Shown here in pieces: positions 1 to 9,730 of a DNA stretch of 64,000 nt. Position numbers and translations under genes: made by a program. Each line of letters starts with the position of its first letter. The stretch's first letter is position 1. Source of the stretch: Bacteriovorax sp. MedPE-SWde (GTDB lineage Bacteria > Bdellovibrionota > Bacteriovoracia > Bacteriovoracales > Bacteriovoracaceae). The notes beneath the pieces are model-generated. The model worked only from the letters and a program-made list of their open reading frames with translations, made no database searches and had not been told where the DNA came from. The stretch spans positions 1 through 64,000 of the forward strand of contig MPCU01000009.1 of assembly GCA_001874305.1 (NCBI GenBank), in the 5' to 3' direction.

Positions 1-49
1 CCGAAGGTAGTGCCAGGGAGACTTGGTGTGAGACTAGGAAGAGGCACCA
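1..49 (+). rRNA. rrf: 5S ribosomal RNA, 3' end (partial)
   Basis: The first ~49 bases resemble the last third of a bacterial 5S rRNA: a CCGAAGGTAGTG block, a short G/C helix with GTGTGAGA, then ACTAGGAAGAGGCACC as the 3' strand. A strong intrinsic terminator follows directly, as expected at the end of an rRNA operon. The rest of the operon lies outside the window. The exact 3' end is estimated. Confidence 0.75.
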
Positions 50-57
50 TCTATATA

Positions 58-90
58 AAAAGCCAGAACATTGTTCTGGCTTTTTTTTTG
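58..90 (+). terminator. Intrinsic terminator of the rRNA operon
   Basis: AGCCAGAAC (61-69) pairs with GTTCTGGCT (73-81) around a 3-base loop and is followed by a run of nine T. It directly follows the 5S rRNA end. Confidence 0.9.
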
Positions 91-144
91 CCTAAAATCA
101 TAGCTAACTCATATGTTAAATTTATTTTGTTACTAACACTGTAA

Positions 145-150
145 TATAAT
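145..150 (+). promoter_or_regulatory. Possible -10 element upstream of ftsK
   Basis: A perfect TATAAT lies 72 bases upstream of the ftsK start. No convincing -35 hexamer is found at 16-18 bases distance, so this is only a candidate. Confidence 0.3.
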
Positions 151-221
151 CTTAGATTCTGGACTGGAAGTCTTGCTCTTATACGTTTACACACCATTTC
201 AATGGGTTGTACCATTAAGAT

Positions 222-2624
222 ATGAAAAAAAATATTTTAAAAATTGAGCTCATTTCTTTATTCGCGTTAACGGTATTTTCGTTTGCAACTTTCTACTATG
301 GTAATAGTTTACCGGATAATTCTTTTACAATAACATCAAATAATTCTGGAAACATTCTTTCTTATTACCTCTTTAGTGTGGTGACTTATGCATCTTATTT
401 TAGTGGTCCGTGGATTGTTGTTCCTTTCTTTATATTTGCTTTTTGCTATTCATTTATTTATGACAAAAGAGAATTTCTTGTAGATTCACTAAATGTTGTC
501 TCCTTAATATTTTTTACTTCTGCACTTTGTTTTTTTACATATCCAGAAGCTCTAGGCCGAGGTCTTTTCTTTTTCTTTAGTAACTATTTCGACACGCTTT
601 GGCTGTCATTATACATGATTACTTCTGTTGTATTGTTTTTGATTGGAACTTTTAGGGCGAGCTTTAAAGAGTATATGTTTGCTGCATTTAAAGCTCTGAA
701 GGCCGTACCTTCCAAGGTTTCTGCTGCAAAAGACTCTGTGGCGCTTACTTTTCAAAAAGGGAAGGAAGATAATATTCCTACAGCTATAGACGTAAAAAAG
801 AGAGTTGCTTCTATGCTTAAGGATGATGAGTCTAATAAGCCTAAAAAGTCACTACGAGACTCATTACCTTTTGGTAAAGGCTCTTCTGGAAATGTGCCGT
901 TAATAGCTCGCCGTAATGAATCAGATGAATCCTCTGAGCCTAAATTAGAAGATATTACTGCTGTACCAGTAAAGACTACAGTTAATAAGTCTGCTGTGGA
1001 GCCCAATAATAATACAGTTTTCACACCTCAAGATACAGGTACTGCTTCGGAAGGTGTAAAACCAGAGGCAAAGAAAGTAACTACTGTTAAAACATTGAAT
1101 AAATTTGCAGATACAACTAGAGATAGTCAGTATTTCAATATGGTTACAGATATTGCTGAATCGACAAAAGGTAAAGCATCTAATGAACCAGATGCTGAAT
1201 ATTTTGAACAAATTATTAGTTTACTTGAAGCTAAGTTAGAAGAGTTTAAGATTGAAGGAAATATTGTTAATGTACTAAAAGGTCCAGTTGTTGATACCTT
1301 TGAGTTTAGACCTGGTGCAGGTGTTAAGGTTGCTAAAATTTCAAATGTCTCAGACGATCTTTCTTTGGCACTGTATGGTGTGCCTATTAGAATCGTTCCT
1401 TCGATGATGGGTAAGGATACTGTTGGTATAGAAGTTCCTCGAGACCCTAGAGAAATAATCTACTTAGATGAAGTTCTTAACTCTAAAGATTTTGAAAATT
1501 CAAAGCATGCTCTACCGATTGCAATGGGGAAGGACTCATATGGCGATCCATTTGTAATTGATCTTGCCTCTTGTCCTCACATGCTTGTTGCCGGAGCGAC
1601 TGGTGCTGGTAAATCTGTTTTCATTAACGCACTTTTAGTCTCACTTCTGGTTAAGAAGTCTCCTAAGAAGATGAAGTTAATCCTGATAGATCCTAAGCAG
1701 TTAGAGCTTGCACTATATGCAAAACTACCTCACCTTGTGATGCCTGTTATAACAGACGCTAAAACAGCTTCTATCTCTCTTCTTTGGGCAGTTCAAGAGA
1801 TGGAGAGAAGATATTCTATATTAAAAGAATTTGGTGTGCGTAACTTATCAGGTTTTAATGACAAGCTTAAGGAAGCAACACCAGCAATGTTGGCCAATAT
1901 ACATCAATACTATGAAGATCAGGGAGCAGAGGATTATGAGCTACCTTATCTTGTTATTATTGTTGATGAATTTGCTGACCTGATATTAACTAAGGCCGGT
2001 AAAGAAATTGAGCAAAACATCGCAAGACTTGCGGCCAAGGCGAGAGCAGCTGGTATTCACTTAGTCCTAGCAACACAGAGACCTTCTGTTGATGTTATTA
2101 CGGGTGTAATTAAATCAAACTTTCCTACAAGAATTTCATTTAGGGTAACTTCAAATACAGACTCAAGAACTATTCTTGATAAGATAGGTGCCGAAAGACT
2201 TCTTGGTAAGGGTGATATGCTTTATAAGGCCGGAATTAATACTAGAAGAGTTCACTCATCTTTTGTTAATGAAAGTGAAATTGAAGCACTCGCGCAAAAG
2301 CTTGAAGGCCTTCCTCAAGAGTTCAATGAGAATGCCATAGAGTTCATTGAAAATGGCGGAGAAGTTGAAACAGATGAATACACTTATGGGTCACATATTA
2401 GTCCATCAGATGATAAGTCTGAAGATGCCATGTACGGTGATGCTTTAAAAATAGTACTTGAAAGTAGAAGTGCTTCAGCTTCAATGCTTCAAAGAAGACT
2501 ACGAATTGGGTATAACCGCGCAGCTAATCTTGTAGAAGAGATGGAAAGAAAGGGTATTGTTGGTCCTGCACAAGGTGCGAAACCTAGAAAAGTTCTTATG
2601 GGTGGCGACGAAATGTCTATGTAA
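222..2624 (+). CDS. ftsK: DNA translocase FtsK/SpoIIIE family
   Basis: Septum-anchored ATP-driven DNA pump that clears and resolves chromosome termini at division. The 800-residue protein starts with about four hydrophobic membrane segments (residues ~8-150). A charged, low-complexity linker (~150-320) follows, then the motor. The Walker A motif GATGAGKS is near residue 458, the Walker B motif IIVDEFADL near 578, and an ATQRPS segment follows. The C-terminal ~65 residues (SRSASASMLQRRLRIGYNRA) form the gamma winged helix that reads KOPS-like sites. It is shorter than E. coli FtsK, mainly in the linker. It stands alone between the rRNA terminator and the rpsB leader. The start at 222 has only a weak ribosome site (TTAAGAT). 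Confidence 0.95.
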   Translation: MKKNILKIELISLFALTVFSFATFYYGNSLPDNSFTITSNNSGNILSYYLFSVVTYASYFSGPWIVVPFFIFAFCYSFIYDKREFLVDSLNVVSLIFFTSALCFFTYPEALGRGLFFFFSNYFDTLWLSLYMITSVVLFLIGTFRASFKEYMFAAFKALKAVPSKVSAAKDSVALTFQKGKEDNIPTAIDVKKRVASMLKDDESNKPKKSLRDSLPFGKGSSGNVPLIARRNESDESSEPKLEDITAVPVKTTVNKSAVEPNNNTVFTPQDTGTASEGVKPEAKKVTTVKTLNKFADTTRDSQYFNMVTDIAESTKGKASNEPDAEYFEQIISLLEAKLEEFKIEGNIVNVLKGPVVDTFEFRPGAGVKVAKISNVSDDLSLALYGVPIRIVPSMMGKDTVGIEVPRDPREIIYLDEVLNSKDFENSKHALPIAMGKDSYGDPFVIDLASCPHMLVAGATGAGKSVFINALLVSLLVKKSPKKMKLILIDPKQLELALYAKLPHLVMPVITDAKTASISLLWAVQEMERRYSILKEFGVRNLSGFNDKLKEATPAMLANIHQYYEDQGAEDYELPYLVIIVDEFADLILTKAGKEIEQNIARLAAKARAAGIHLVLATQRPSVDVITGVIKSNFPTRISFRVTSNTDSRTILDKIGAERLLGKGDMLYKAGINTRRVHSSFVNESEIEALAQKLEGLPQEFNENAIEFIENGGEVETDEYTYGSHISPSDDKSEDAMYGDALKIVLESRSASASMLQRRLRIGYNRAANLVEEMERKGIVGPAQGAKPRKVLMGGDEMSM

Positions 2625-2628
2625 GATG

Positions 2629-2656
2629 ATACGAAAACTGTAAGAAGTTTTCGTAT
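2629..2656 (+). terminator. Hairpin after ftsK, weak terminator
   Basis: ATACGAAAACT (2629-2639) pairs perfectly with AGTTTTCGTAT (2646-2656) over a 6-base loop, just after the ftsK stop. There is no real T-tract behind it, so termination is uncertain. Confidence 0.35.
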
Positions 2657-2748
2657 ACTTACACTATGTGAAAAGTGAATAATTTCCCCTCTATTTCATG
2701 GAAAAAATATAGTGCAGAATGGTTTTTGCTTTGATGAAACCTTGCCTG

Positions 2749-2779
2749 TTGATTAACGTCATGTTAATAACAATATACT
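2749..2779 (+). promoter_or_regulatory. Candidate promoter of rpsB-tsf
   Basis: TATACT (2774-2779) is a good -10 with TTGATT (2749-2754) upstream, but the spacer is 19 bases. It would give an untranslated leader of about 80 bases carrying the rpsB hairpins. Confidence 0.35.
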
Positions 2780-2790
2780 ATCGCAATAGT

Positions 2791-2851
2791 GCGAAATATC
2801 TTCGCTTCAATATGTTGGTCCTTACGGCCTGAAGTGAATTGATTAACCAAC
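2791..2851 (+). promoter_or_regulatory. Structured rpsB mRNA leader (possible S2 autoregulation site)
   Basis: TTCGCTTCA (2801-2809) pairs with TGAAGTGAA (2830-2838), one G-U pair, around an inner GGTC/GGCC helix. The same bases can instead pair upstream as GCGAA (2791-2795)/TTCGC (2801-2805). GTTGGT (2814-2819) can pair with ACCAAC (2846-2851) beside the ribosome site. Such mutually exclusive folds in front of rpsB fit the known feedback control of the rpsB-tsf operon by S2. The regulatory role here is inference. Confidence 0.4.
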
Positions 2852-2866
2852 TTTTAGGAGTTTACC

Positions 2867-3664
2867 ATGTCTAATGAATTAAACATTAAAGACTTACTTG
2901 CAGCAGGTGCACACTTTGGTCACCAGACACACAAGTGGAACCCAAAAATGAAGAAATTTGTTTTTGGTGAGAGAAACGGAATCTACATTGTAGACCTTGC
3001 AAAAACTATTCCTCTTGCTAAGCAAGCATATGATTTTATTAAGAAAACTTCTTCTGAAGGAAGACCTGTTCTTTTCGTAGCTACAAAAAGACAAGCTTCT
3101 GAAACAGTAAGAAATGCTGCTGAGTCATGTGGAGCTTTCCATGTAACTTATAGATGGCTAGGTGGTATGCTTACAAACCACAAAACAATTAACCTTTCTA
3201 TCGACAAGCTAAGAAAAGTTGAGAAAATGAAAGAAACTGGAGACTTCGAGCTTCTAACTAAGAAAGAAAGAATCAAAGTTGGAAAAGATGTTGAAAAGCT
3301 AGAGAAAAACCTTGGTGGTATCAAGGATATGAGAAAGCTTCCAGGTGCGATCTTTATCGTAGATCCAAATAACGAAAGAATTGCTATTCAAGAAGCAAAC
3401 AAGTTAGGAATACCTGTTGTTGCTATCACTGATACAAACTGTGATCCATCAGGAATTGACTATGTTGTTCCAGGTAACGATGACGCGATCAAGTCTATTT
3501 CTCTATTCACTGAGTATATGGCAAATGCTGTTGCAGAAGGTGGAGGAAAAGCTAGAGTTGCTAAGACTGCAGATGCAGCGGTTAGAGACAAGTCACTAGA
3601 AGACGAAATCATTTCTAAGTACGAAAAAGATATCGATCTTGCTGGAACTGAAGAAGACGTTTAA
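2867..3664 (+). CDS. rpsB: Small ribosomal subunit protein uS2
   Basis: S2 of the 30S subunit, needed for late subunit assembly and S1 binding. The 265-residue protein has typical S2 sequence throughout: AGAHFGHQTHKWNPKM near the N-terminus, RWLGGMLTN near residue 95, and a LPGAIFIVDPNNERIAI segment followed by PVVAITDTNCDP and a YVVPGNDDA segment. A strong ribosome site (TTTTAGGAG) precedes the ATG. It is followed after 27 bases by tsf, the usual operon partner. The acidic tail EEDV is ordinary. There is no sign of disruption. Confidence 0.98.
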   Translation: MSNELNIKDLLAAGAHFGHQTHKWNPKMKKFVFGERNGIYIVDLAKTIPLAKQAYDFIKKTSSEGRPVLFVATKRQASETVRNAAESCGAFHVTYRWLGGMLTNHKTINLSIDKLRKVEKMKETGDFELLTKKERIKVGKDVEKLEKNLGGIKDMRKLPGAIFIVDPNNERIAIQEANKLGIPVVAITDTNCDPSGIDYVVPGNDDAIKSISLFTEYMANAVAEGGGKARVAKTADAAVRDKSLEDEIISKYEKDIDLAGTEEDV

Positions 3665-3691
3665 TTAATATTATTATAAAGAGGTTTTACT

Positions 3692-4576
3692 ATGGCTATT
3701 ACAGCAAGTGCAGTTAAAGAATTAAGAGAAAAAACTGGTGCAGGGATGATGGACTGCAAAAATGCTCTAAAAGAAACAAGTGGTGATATTGAAGCTGCTG
3801 TTGATTTTCTGAGAACGAAAGGTCTAGCAAAAGCTGCTAAGAAAGCAAGCCGTGTTGCTGCTGAAGGGACTGTTGTAAGTCTTGTTGACGGTAATAAAGG
3901 TATAATTCTTGAAGTTAACTGTGAAACAGACTTTGTTTCTAAAGGTGACAACTTTCAAGGTTTTGCAAAAGATATGGCTGCATGGGCACTTTCTAACGAA
4001 ACTGCTAACATTGAAGCACTTAGAGAAGCTAAGAACTCTGAAACAACTGAACTTACTATGAAATGTGGTGAAAAAGTTGATCTAAGAAGAATGATTCTTG
4101 ATAAGAGTGAAGGTGTTCTTGGAACATATAACCACGGTGGAAAAATTGCTGTTCTAGTTAACTTGAACACAGATAAAGCTGATGCTCCTGAAGTTGCTGA
4201 GCTTGCAAAAGATATTGCAATGCACGTTGCTGCTGCTGCTCCAACTTTCTTATCTGCTAGCGATATCGATGAAGATTTCAAAGCAAGAGAAGCTGATGTT
4301 TATAGAGCTCAACTTAAAGAAGAAGGTAAGCCTGAAGCAATGATTGAAAAAATCGTTCTAGGTAAGCTTGGAAAACTAGCTAAAGATGTTTGTCTTCTTG
4401 AGCAAGTTTTTATCAAGAACCCTGATTTTACAATCAATAAGCTTGTTGCTGACGTAGCAGCTAAAGTTGGTGGAAACATTTCTGTTAAAGGATTTGATAA
4501 AGTCAACCTTGGTGAAGGTATCGAAAAGAAAGACGATAACCTCGCTGATGAAGTTGCAAAACTTACACAAAACTAA
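3692..4576 (+). CDS. tsf: Elongation factor Ts
   Basis: Guanine nucleotide exchange factor that recycles EF-Tu. The 294-residue product begins with the UBA-like domain (VKELREKTGAGMMDCKNAL), then the core signature NCETDFVSKG near residue 77 and AMHVAAAAPTFLS. The length matches the full two-subdomain E. coli type. It is co-transcribed with rpsB (27-base gap, site AAGAGG) and followed directly by a strong terminator, so rpsB-tsf is a closed two-gene unit. Confidence 0.98.
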   Translation: MAITASAVKELREKTGAGMMDCKNALKETSGDIEAAVDFLRTKGLAKAAKKASRVAAEGTVVSLVDGNKGIILEVNCETDFVSKGDNFQGFAKDMAAWALSNETANIEALREAKNSETTELTMKCGEKVDLRRMILDKSEGVLGTYNHGGKIAVLVNLNTDKADAPEVAELAKDIAMHVAAAAPTFLSASDIDEDFKAREADVYRAQLKEEGKPEAMIEKIVLGKLGKLAKDVCLLEQVFIKNPDFTINKLVADVAAKVGGNISVKGFDKVNLGEGIEKKDDNLADEVAKLTQN

Positions 4577-4593
4577 TTACGTTTTTATAAAGA

Positions 4594-4624
4594 AAAAGGG
4601 GCTTTTATTAAGCCCCTTTTTTTT
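4594..4624 (+). terminator. Terminator of rpsB-tsf
   Basis: AAAAGGGGCTT (4594-4604) and AAGCCCCTTTT (4610-4620) form an 11-base stem with a 5-base loop and a following T run. Confidence 0.9.
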
Positions 4625-4636
4625 GACCATTTTTGA

Positions 4637-5359
<723 letters not shown>

Positions 5360-5374
5360 AAAAGAGGATAAGAA

Positions 5375-5932
5375 ATGATCGAAGAAATTAAAAGTAATTT
5401 AGATACTTCTATGAACAAGTCTGTTGATTCATTAAAGCATCAACTGACAAAAGTTAGAACTGGTAGAGCATCTGCAAGTGTACTTGATGGTGTTAGTGTT
5501 GATTACTATGGTTCTCCAACGCCTGTTGCACAGGTTGGTCAGATCTCTACTCCAGAAGCTAGACTTCTTCAGGTTCAGCCATTTGATAAAACACTTATTT
5601 CTGAAATTGAAAAAGCAATTATCAATGCAAACCTTGGACTTACTCCTTCAAATGATGGGAACTTAATTAGAATTCAGTTTCCAGCACTAACAGAGGAAAG
5701 AAGAAAGGATCAAGTAAAAGAAATTAAGAAGCTTGGTGAAGATGCAAAAATAGCAATTAGAAATGCACGTAGAGACGGAAATGATGAAGTCAAAAAAGCT
5801 GAAAAAGCTAAAGACTTATCAGAAGACGATTCTAAGAAATATCAATCAGAAATACAAACTCTAACAGATAAGTTTGTAAAAGATGTTGATGTTATTATTG
5901 AAGCTAAAGAAAAAGAACTACTGACTCTTTAA
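5375..5932 (+). CDS. frr: Ribosome recycling factor
   Basis: With EF-G it splits the post-termination ribosome. The length of 185 residues is standard. The sequence includes KVRTGRASASVLDGV, VDYYGSPTPVAQV, the P-F-D-K stretch and NDGNLIRIQFPALTEERR, with the helical KEIKKLGEDAKIAIRNARRD segment of the three-helix domain. A strong ribosome site (AAGAGGATAAG) precedes it. It is separated by one base from uppS, implying translational coupling. Confidence 0.98.
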   Translation: MIEEIKSNLDTSMNKSVDSLKHQLTKVRTGRASASVLDGVSVDYYGSPTPVAQVGQISTPEARLLQVQPFDKTLISEIEKAIINANLGLTPSNDGNLIRIQFPALTEERRKDQVKEIKKLGEDAKIAIRNARRDGNDEVKKAEKAKDLSEDDSKKYQSEIQTLTDKFVKDVDVIIEAKEKELLTL

Positions 5933-5933
5933 T

Positions 5934-6689
5934 ATGAAGAATGACTTTCAAGTTAAAAAGATAAAGCACGTTGCTATCATTATGGATGGTAACGGTCGTT
6001 GGGCCCAAAATAGGGCCCATAGACGTGTCTGGGGACATGTAAGGGGAAGCTCTATTGTCTCAGATGTTGTTGAAAGGTCTGATGACCTGGGAGTAGAAGC
6101 GTTAACTCTTTATGCTTTTTCAACTGAAAACTGGAGCCGACCTCAGGCTGAGGTTAAGACGCTTTTTTCTTTGTTGAAAAAATTTCTAATGAGAGAGCGT
6201 TCAAGAATTCTTAAAAATAAAATTAGATTTAAAGTTATCGGTGATATTGTAAATCTACCTGAAGCTACTAAAGATCTTATTGCAAAACTAGAAAATGAAA
6301 CAAAAGACTTTGATGGGCTAAAACTATCATTTGCTTTTGGTTATGGTGGACGATCTGAAATCGTATCGGGGATTAAATCTCTAGTTGAGCAAGGTATAGA
6401 GATTTCGGAAGAATCTATATCAAAAGCAATGTACGCACCAGAAATAGGTGACGTTGATCTTCTGATCAGAACTGGCGGAGACCAAAGAATCTCCAATTTT
6501 CTTCTGTGGCAAGTGGCCTATGCAGAATTGTTTTTCACTAATACCAAATGGCCTGACTTTAACACTGAAGAATATGAAGATATTCTGAGAAGTGTTGAGG
6601 GTCGAGAGCGTCGATTTGGAGCTGTAGATGAGACTGAAAGTCTTGATTCAGCTCGAAAGATGGCACGAGTTAATCATCAACAATATTAA
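5934..6689 (+). CDS. uppS: Undecaprenyl diphosphate synthase (cis-prenyltransferase)
   Basis: Condenses isopentenyl units onto farnesyl diphosphate to make the C55 lipid carrier for peptidoglycan and O-antigen. The 251-residue product shows IIMDGNGRWAQ (catalytic Asp, near residue 17), FSTENWSRP near 70, and the C-terminal DLLIRTGGDQRISNFLLWQ. It lies between frr and cdsA in the standard order. The start is one base after the frr stop. There is no strong ribosome site, which fits coupling to frr translation. Confidence 0.97.
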   Translation: MKNDFQVKKIKHVAIIMDGNGRWAQNRAHRRVWGHVRGSSIVSDVVERSDDLGVEALTLYAFSTENWSRPQAEVKTLFSLLKKFLMRERSRILKNKIRFKVIGDIVNLPEATKDLIAKLENETKDFDGLKLSFAFGYGGRSEIVSGIKSLVEQGIEISEESISKAMYAPEIGDVDLLIRTGGDQRISNFLLWQVAYAELFFTNTKWPDFNTEEYEDILRSVEGRERRFGAVDETESLDSARKMARVNHQQY

Positions 6690-6702
6690 AAATGGATTTC
6701 AA

Positions 6703-7524
6703 ATGAACAATACACAGTTGAGAATTCTTTCAGCGATAGTGTTAGTGGCAATTGTTGTTGCTGCTTTATATATGGGAATAACACAAACTTTAATATTTCT
6801 TATGATCGCAGGAGTTATCTGCGTTGATGAGTTATATTGTAATTTTGTAAAGAAACCGCGTTTTTCTATTGGTTACTTTATTACCCAAACAGCTTTCGTA
6901 GTTCCTTTTTCTTATATGAACTTAATTGATAAAAGTTATGATTTGAATTTTGTATGTGTAAATGCAGGTGTAGCTTTAAATATTATTTTATTAGGATATT
7001 TATTTGTAACCAAGATAGATTCGCAGTTCTTCAAAGCAGGGTTAGAGAAATACTCACCAGTTATAGCATTATTTGTATTACTTCCATTTTGCTCTTTAGC
7101 TTCACTGCTATTTTACGGAAAGTGGATCCAGTTAATTGTCGTTATATTATTTGTTAACTTTGGAATGGATACTGGAGCATGGTTCTTTGGTAAAAACTTT
7201 GGGAAGAACAAATTGTGGCCAACTGTTAGCCCTAATAAGACGATCGAAGGACTATTGGGTGGCGCTTTAACTGCTGGAGTTCTTGGAACACTCGCTTGGA
7301 ATTACTTCGTTTCCTTTAATGGTTTTACATATGTAATCTTATTTATTGTATTAGGTATTCTTTCTCAGGTTGGAGACCTTATTCAATCTAAGCTTAAGAG
7401 ACAATTTGAAATAAAAGACAGTTCCTCATTGATTCCCGGGCACGGTGGAGTTTATGATAGAATAGATAGTCTTGTCTTTGTAGCTCCATTTTATGCTACG
7501 TTTATTAATTTTTTAAACCTTTAG
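6703..7524 (+). CDS. cdsA: Phosphatidate cytidylyltransferase (CDP-diglyceride synthase)
   Basis: Makes CDP-diacylglycerol from phosphatidate and CTP, the precursor of all phospholipids. The product is a multi-pass inner-membrane protein (about eight segments). The C-terminal family signature is clear: SKLKRQFEIKDSSSLIPGHG followed by G-V-Y-D-R-I-D. GMDTGAWFFGKNFGKNKLWP around residue 160 is also typical. I chose ATG 6703 (273 residues) because an upstream in-frame start at 6628 would overlap uppS by 62 bases and add a hydrophilic tail. Its product feeds PssA encoded 3 kb downstream. Confidence 0.95.
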   Translation: MNNTQLRILSAIVLVAIVVAALYMGITQTLIFLMIAGVICVDELYCNFVKKPRFSIGYFITQTAFVVPFSYMNLIDKSYDLNFVCVNAGVALNIILLGYLFVTKIDSQFFKAGLEKYSPVIALFVLLPFCSLASLLFYGKWIQLIVVILFVNFGMDTGAWFFGKNFGKNKLWPTVSPNKTIEGLLGGALTAGVLGTLAWNYFVSFNGFTYVILFIVLGILSQVGDLIQSKLKRQFEIKDSSSLIPGHGGVYDRIDSLVFVAPFYATFINFLNL

Positions 7525-7534
7525 GTATATTAAT

Positions 7535-9100
7535 ATGATTGAAAAAATCGCTATTTTTGTTTTATTTCTAGGACCTCTTGTCTTCTTTCACGAGCTAGGA
7601 CACTTCTTTTTTGCTCGATTATTTGGTGTTAGAGTAGAAGTTTTTTCAATTGGTTTTGGGCCAAAGATAATTAAATTTAAAAAAGGTTTTACACAATATG
7701 CAGTCTCGCTAATTCCTCTTGGTGGATATGTGAAGATGTTTGGTGATGATCCTTTGGCAAAAGATGAAATGCCTGAGGAACAGAAGAAGTATAGCTTCGT
7801 TCACAAAAGTAAAATGGCAAGGTTTTGGATTGTTTTTGGTGGTCCACTTGCAAACTTTTTATTTGCATTCGTTATTTTCTTTTCTCTCTTTATTACAGGA
7901 GAAAAAGTTCCAGAGATAAAAGTCGGTTCAGTCGTCGAGACGTCGAGTTTCTACAAAATGGGAATGAGATCAGGTGATGTGATCAGAAAAGTAAATGGTG
8001 GTGTTGTGACTTCTCCTGGGGATATTATTCTCGAGACAAGTGGTCATATTCAGACTCTAACAGTAAAAAGACTTGGTGAAGACGTTAATCTTAATATAGA
8101 TATGGAAGCGGAGGTATTCTTTGAGAAGATGTCTAACTATCCTCCTATTCTTGTTCAGCCGGTACTTAAGAGTTTCGATGGTAATTATGTGGCGCTATCA
8201 AAGCATGAGGATAAAGTTTCTTGGATAATATCTTTAGATGAATTTTCAATGACTGCTTCTGGCTCAGATATTTATATCCATAACGTAAAGTCAGTTGATC
8301 ATAGTAAAATGTCTGCAACACTTGACCTTACTAAGAAGCCTCGAAAAATTACTTTAAAAGAAGGTCAAAGCTTAAGAAGCTTACTTCGTTCTGAGAGGCT
8401 ATATCCGATAGATCTAACGGTTAGAAGCGTTAGTATGAAGTCTGCTGCAGATAAGGCCGGAGTAAAGGCCGGAGATATTATTTATAAAGTTGATGGAAAA
8501 GAAGTTACTAGCTTTGAAGTCTTGAGAAAGTCTATTCAATTGGTGGATGGTAGAGCTGTCCCAATAGAAATAATAAGAGATGGTCAAATTCTAAAAAAAG
8601 AAGTTACTCCACAAGAAAAGAAAATTTCAGGTCAGATCGTAAAGATGATTGGAATTTACAGTGGTGGAATTTATATAAGAGGTCAGTATGTTAATACTGA
8701 GCCTTTATCATTTGGGAATGCCCTAGTAAGAAGTTGGAATAGAACAGGACAAACTATTTTTAAAACTCTAGAAGGTTTTAAAAAGCTTGTTATGGCCGAG
8801 ACATCTCTAAAAAATATTGGTGGACCTATAGCTATTGGTAAGGTTGCTTCAGACTCTTTTAACACGAGTCTGTCATACTTTTTTCAATTGATGGCACTTA
8901 TATCAGTAAACTTAGGTGTTATTAACTTATTCCCTATTCCTGTTTTAGATGGTGGTCACATAGTATTTATTATTCTTGAAGTAATTAATGGTGGGCCTCT
9001 GTCGAGAAGAAAATTAGAAATAGCTCAGCAGTTTGGATTATCTTTATTACTACTTCTAATGGTTGGCGCCTTATTTAATGATTTTACGAGATTTTTCTAA
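7535..9100 (+). CDS. rseP: RseP-type site-2 zinc protease with PDZ domains
   Basis: Intramembrane metalloprotease that cleaves membrane-spanning anti-sigma factors or signal-peptide remnants. HELGHFFFARLFGV near residue 20 holds the HExxH zinc ligands. The third ligand is in INLFPIPVLDGGH near residue 465. Two PDZ segments are visible (around KMGMRSGDVIRKVNG and AGVKAGDIIYKVDGKEV). At 521 residues it is longer than E. coli RseP (450), the excess lying between the PDZ repeats (residues ~195-290). It overlaps tsaB by one base. Confidence 0.94.
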   Translation: MIEKIAIFVLFLGPLVFFHELGHFFFARLFGVRVEVFSIGFGPKIIKFKKGFTQYAVSLIPLGGYVKMFGDDPLAKDEMPEEQKKYSFVHKSKMARFWIVFGGPLANFLFAFVIFFSLFITGEKVPEIKVGSVVETSSFYKMGMRSGDVIRKVNGGVVTSPGDIILETSGHIQTLTVKRLGEDVNLNIDMEAEVFFEKMSNYPPILVQPVLKSFDGNYVALSKHEDKVSWIISLDEFSMTASGSDIYIHNVKSVDHSKMSATLDLTKKPRKITLKEGQSLRSLLRSERLYPIDLTVRSVSMKSAADKAGVKAGDIIYKVDGKEVTSFEVLRKSIQLVDGRAVPIEIIRDGQILKKEVTPQEKKISGQIVKMIGIYSGGIYIRGQYVNTEPLSFGNALVRSWNRTGQTIFKTLEGFKKLVMAETSLKNIGGPIAIGKVASDSFNTSLSYFFQLMALISVNLGVINLFPIPVLDGGHIVFIILEVINGGPLSRRKLEIAQQFGLSLLLLLMVGALFNDFTRFF

Positions 9101-9699
9101 TGGCACACTTATACCTTGATACATCCAATGGCCTGCAAATAGGTCTTTTAAACTCAGACTTTGAGTGGATAAATTTTAAGAAGGTAGAGACGAAGAGAAC
9201 GTCAGATATTGTTCATTCTGAAATCAGTAAAATTTTATCAGGAGAGTCTGTTGAAATTATGGATCTTGAATCTGTAATCTTAATGGCTGGTCCTGGATCT
9301 TATACTGGAATGAGAGTTGCTGAAGGAGTCGCCCAAGTTCTTGAACTTGAAGGCGTAAAAATTTACTCCTTTCACTCTTTTAGAATTCCAGAGTTTTTAA
9401 AAATTGAAAACTACCACTGGTGCTACCCGGCATTTAAAGGTGAAGTCCACGTTAATGACGGAAAAGAATCAAAACTTTTAATGAAGGAAGACTTTTTGTC
9501 TTTTGTTAAGGGTGGCGAGAGTCCTTACTGTATTACGCATGGTGACAATGAAATTCTAGAGTTTTGCTCTGTAAATACTGAAGATTCACTCCAAAATGAC
9601 AGTAAATTGATTTTTTCAAGTGTAGTTGAGTCTGACTTGAGAGACCGTCCTTTTTATTTTAGACCTTTAGATGTGGAATTTAAGAAAAGCACGAAATGA
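9100..9699 (+). CDS. tsaB: tRNA t6A37 threonylcarbamoyl transfer protein TsaB
   Basis: Partner of TsaD in forming N6-threonylcarbamoyladenosine at tRNA position 37. The 199-residue protein begins with the ASKHA fold pattern LYLDTSNGLQIGLL and has the diagnostic MAGPGSYTGMRVAEGVAQ near residue 64. The C-terminal half is poorly conserved, as is normal for TsaB. The start codon shares a base with the rseP stop (TAATG), implying coupling. Confidence 0.88.
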   Translation: MAHLYLDTSNGLQIGLLNSDFEWINFKKVETKRTSDIVHSEISKILSGESVEIMDLESVILMAGPGSYTGMRVAEGVAQVLELEGVKIYSFHSFRIPEFLKIENYHWCYPAFKGEVHVNDGKESKLLMKEDFLSFVKGGESPYCITHGDNEILEFCSVNTEDSLQNDSKLIFSSVVESDLRDRPFYFRPLDVEFKKSTK

Positions 9700-9730
9700 C
9701 ATCGTTTTCTTTTACTGGTAGATTTCTCTT

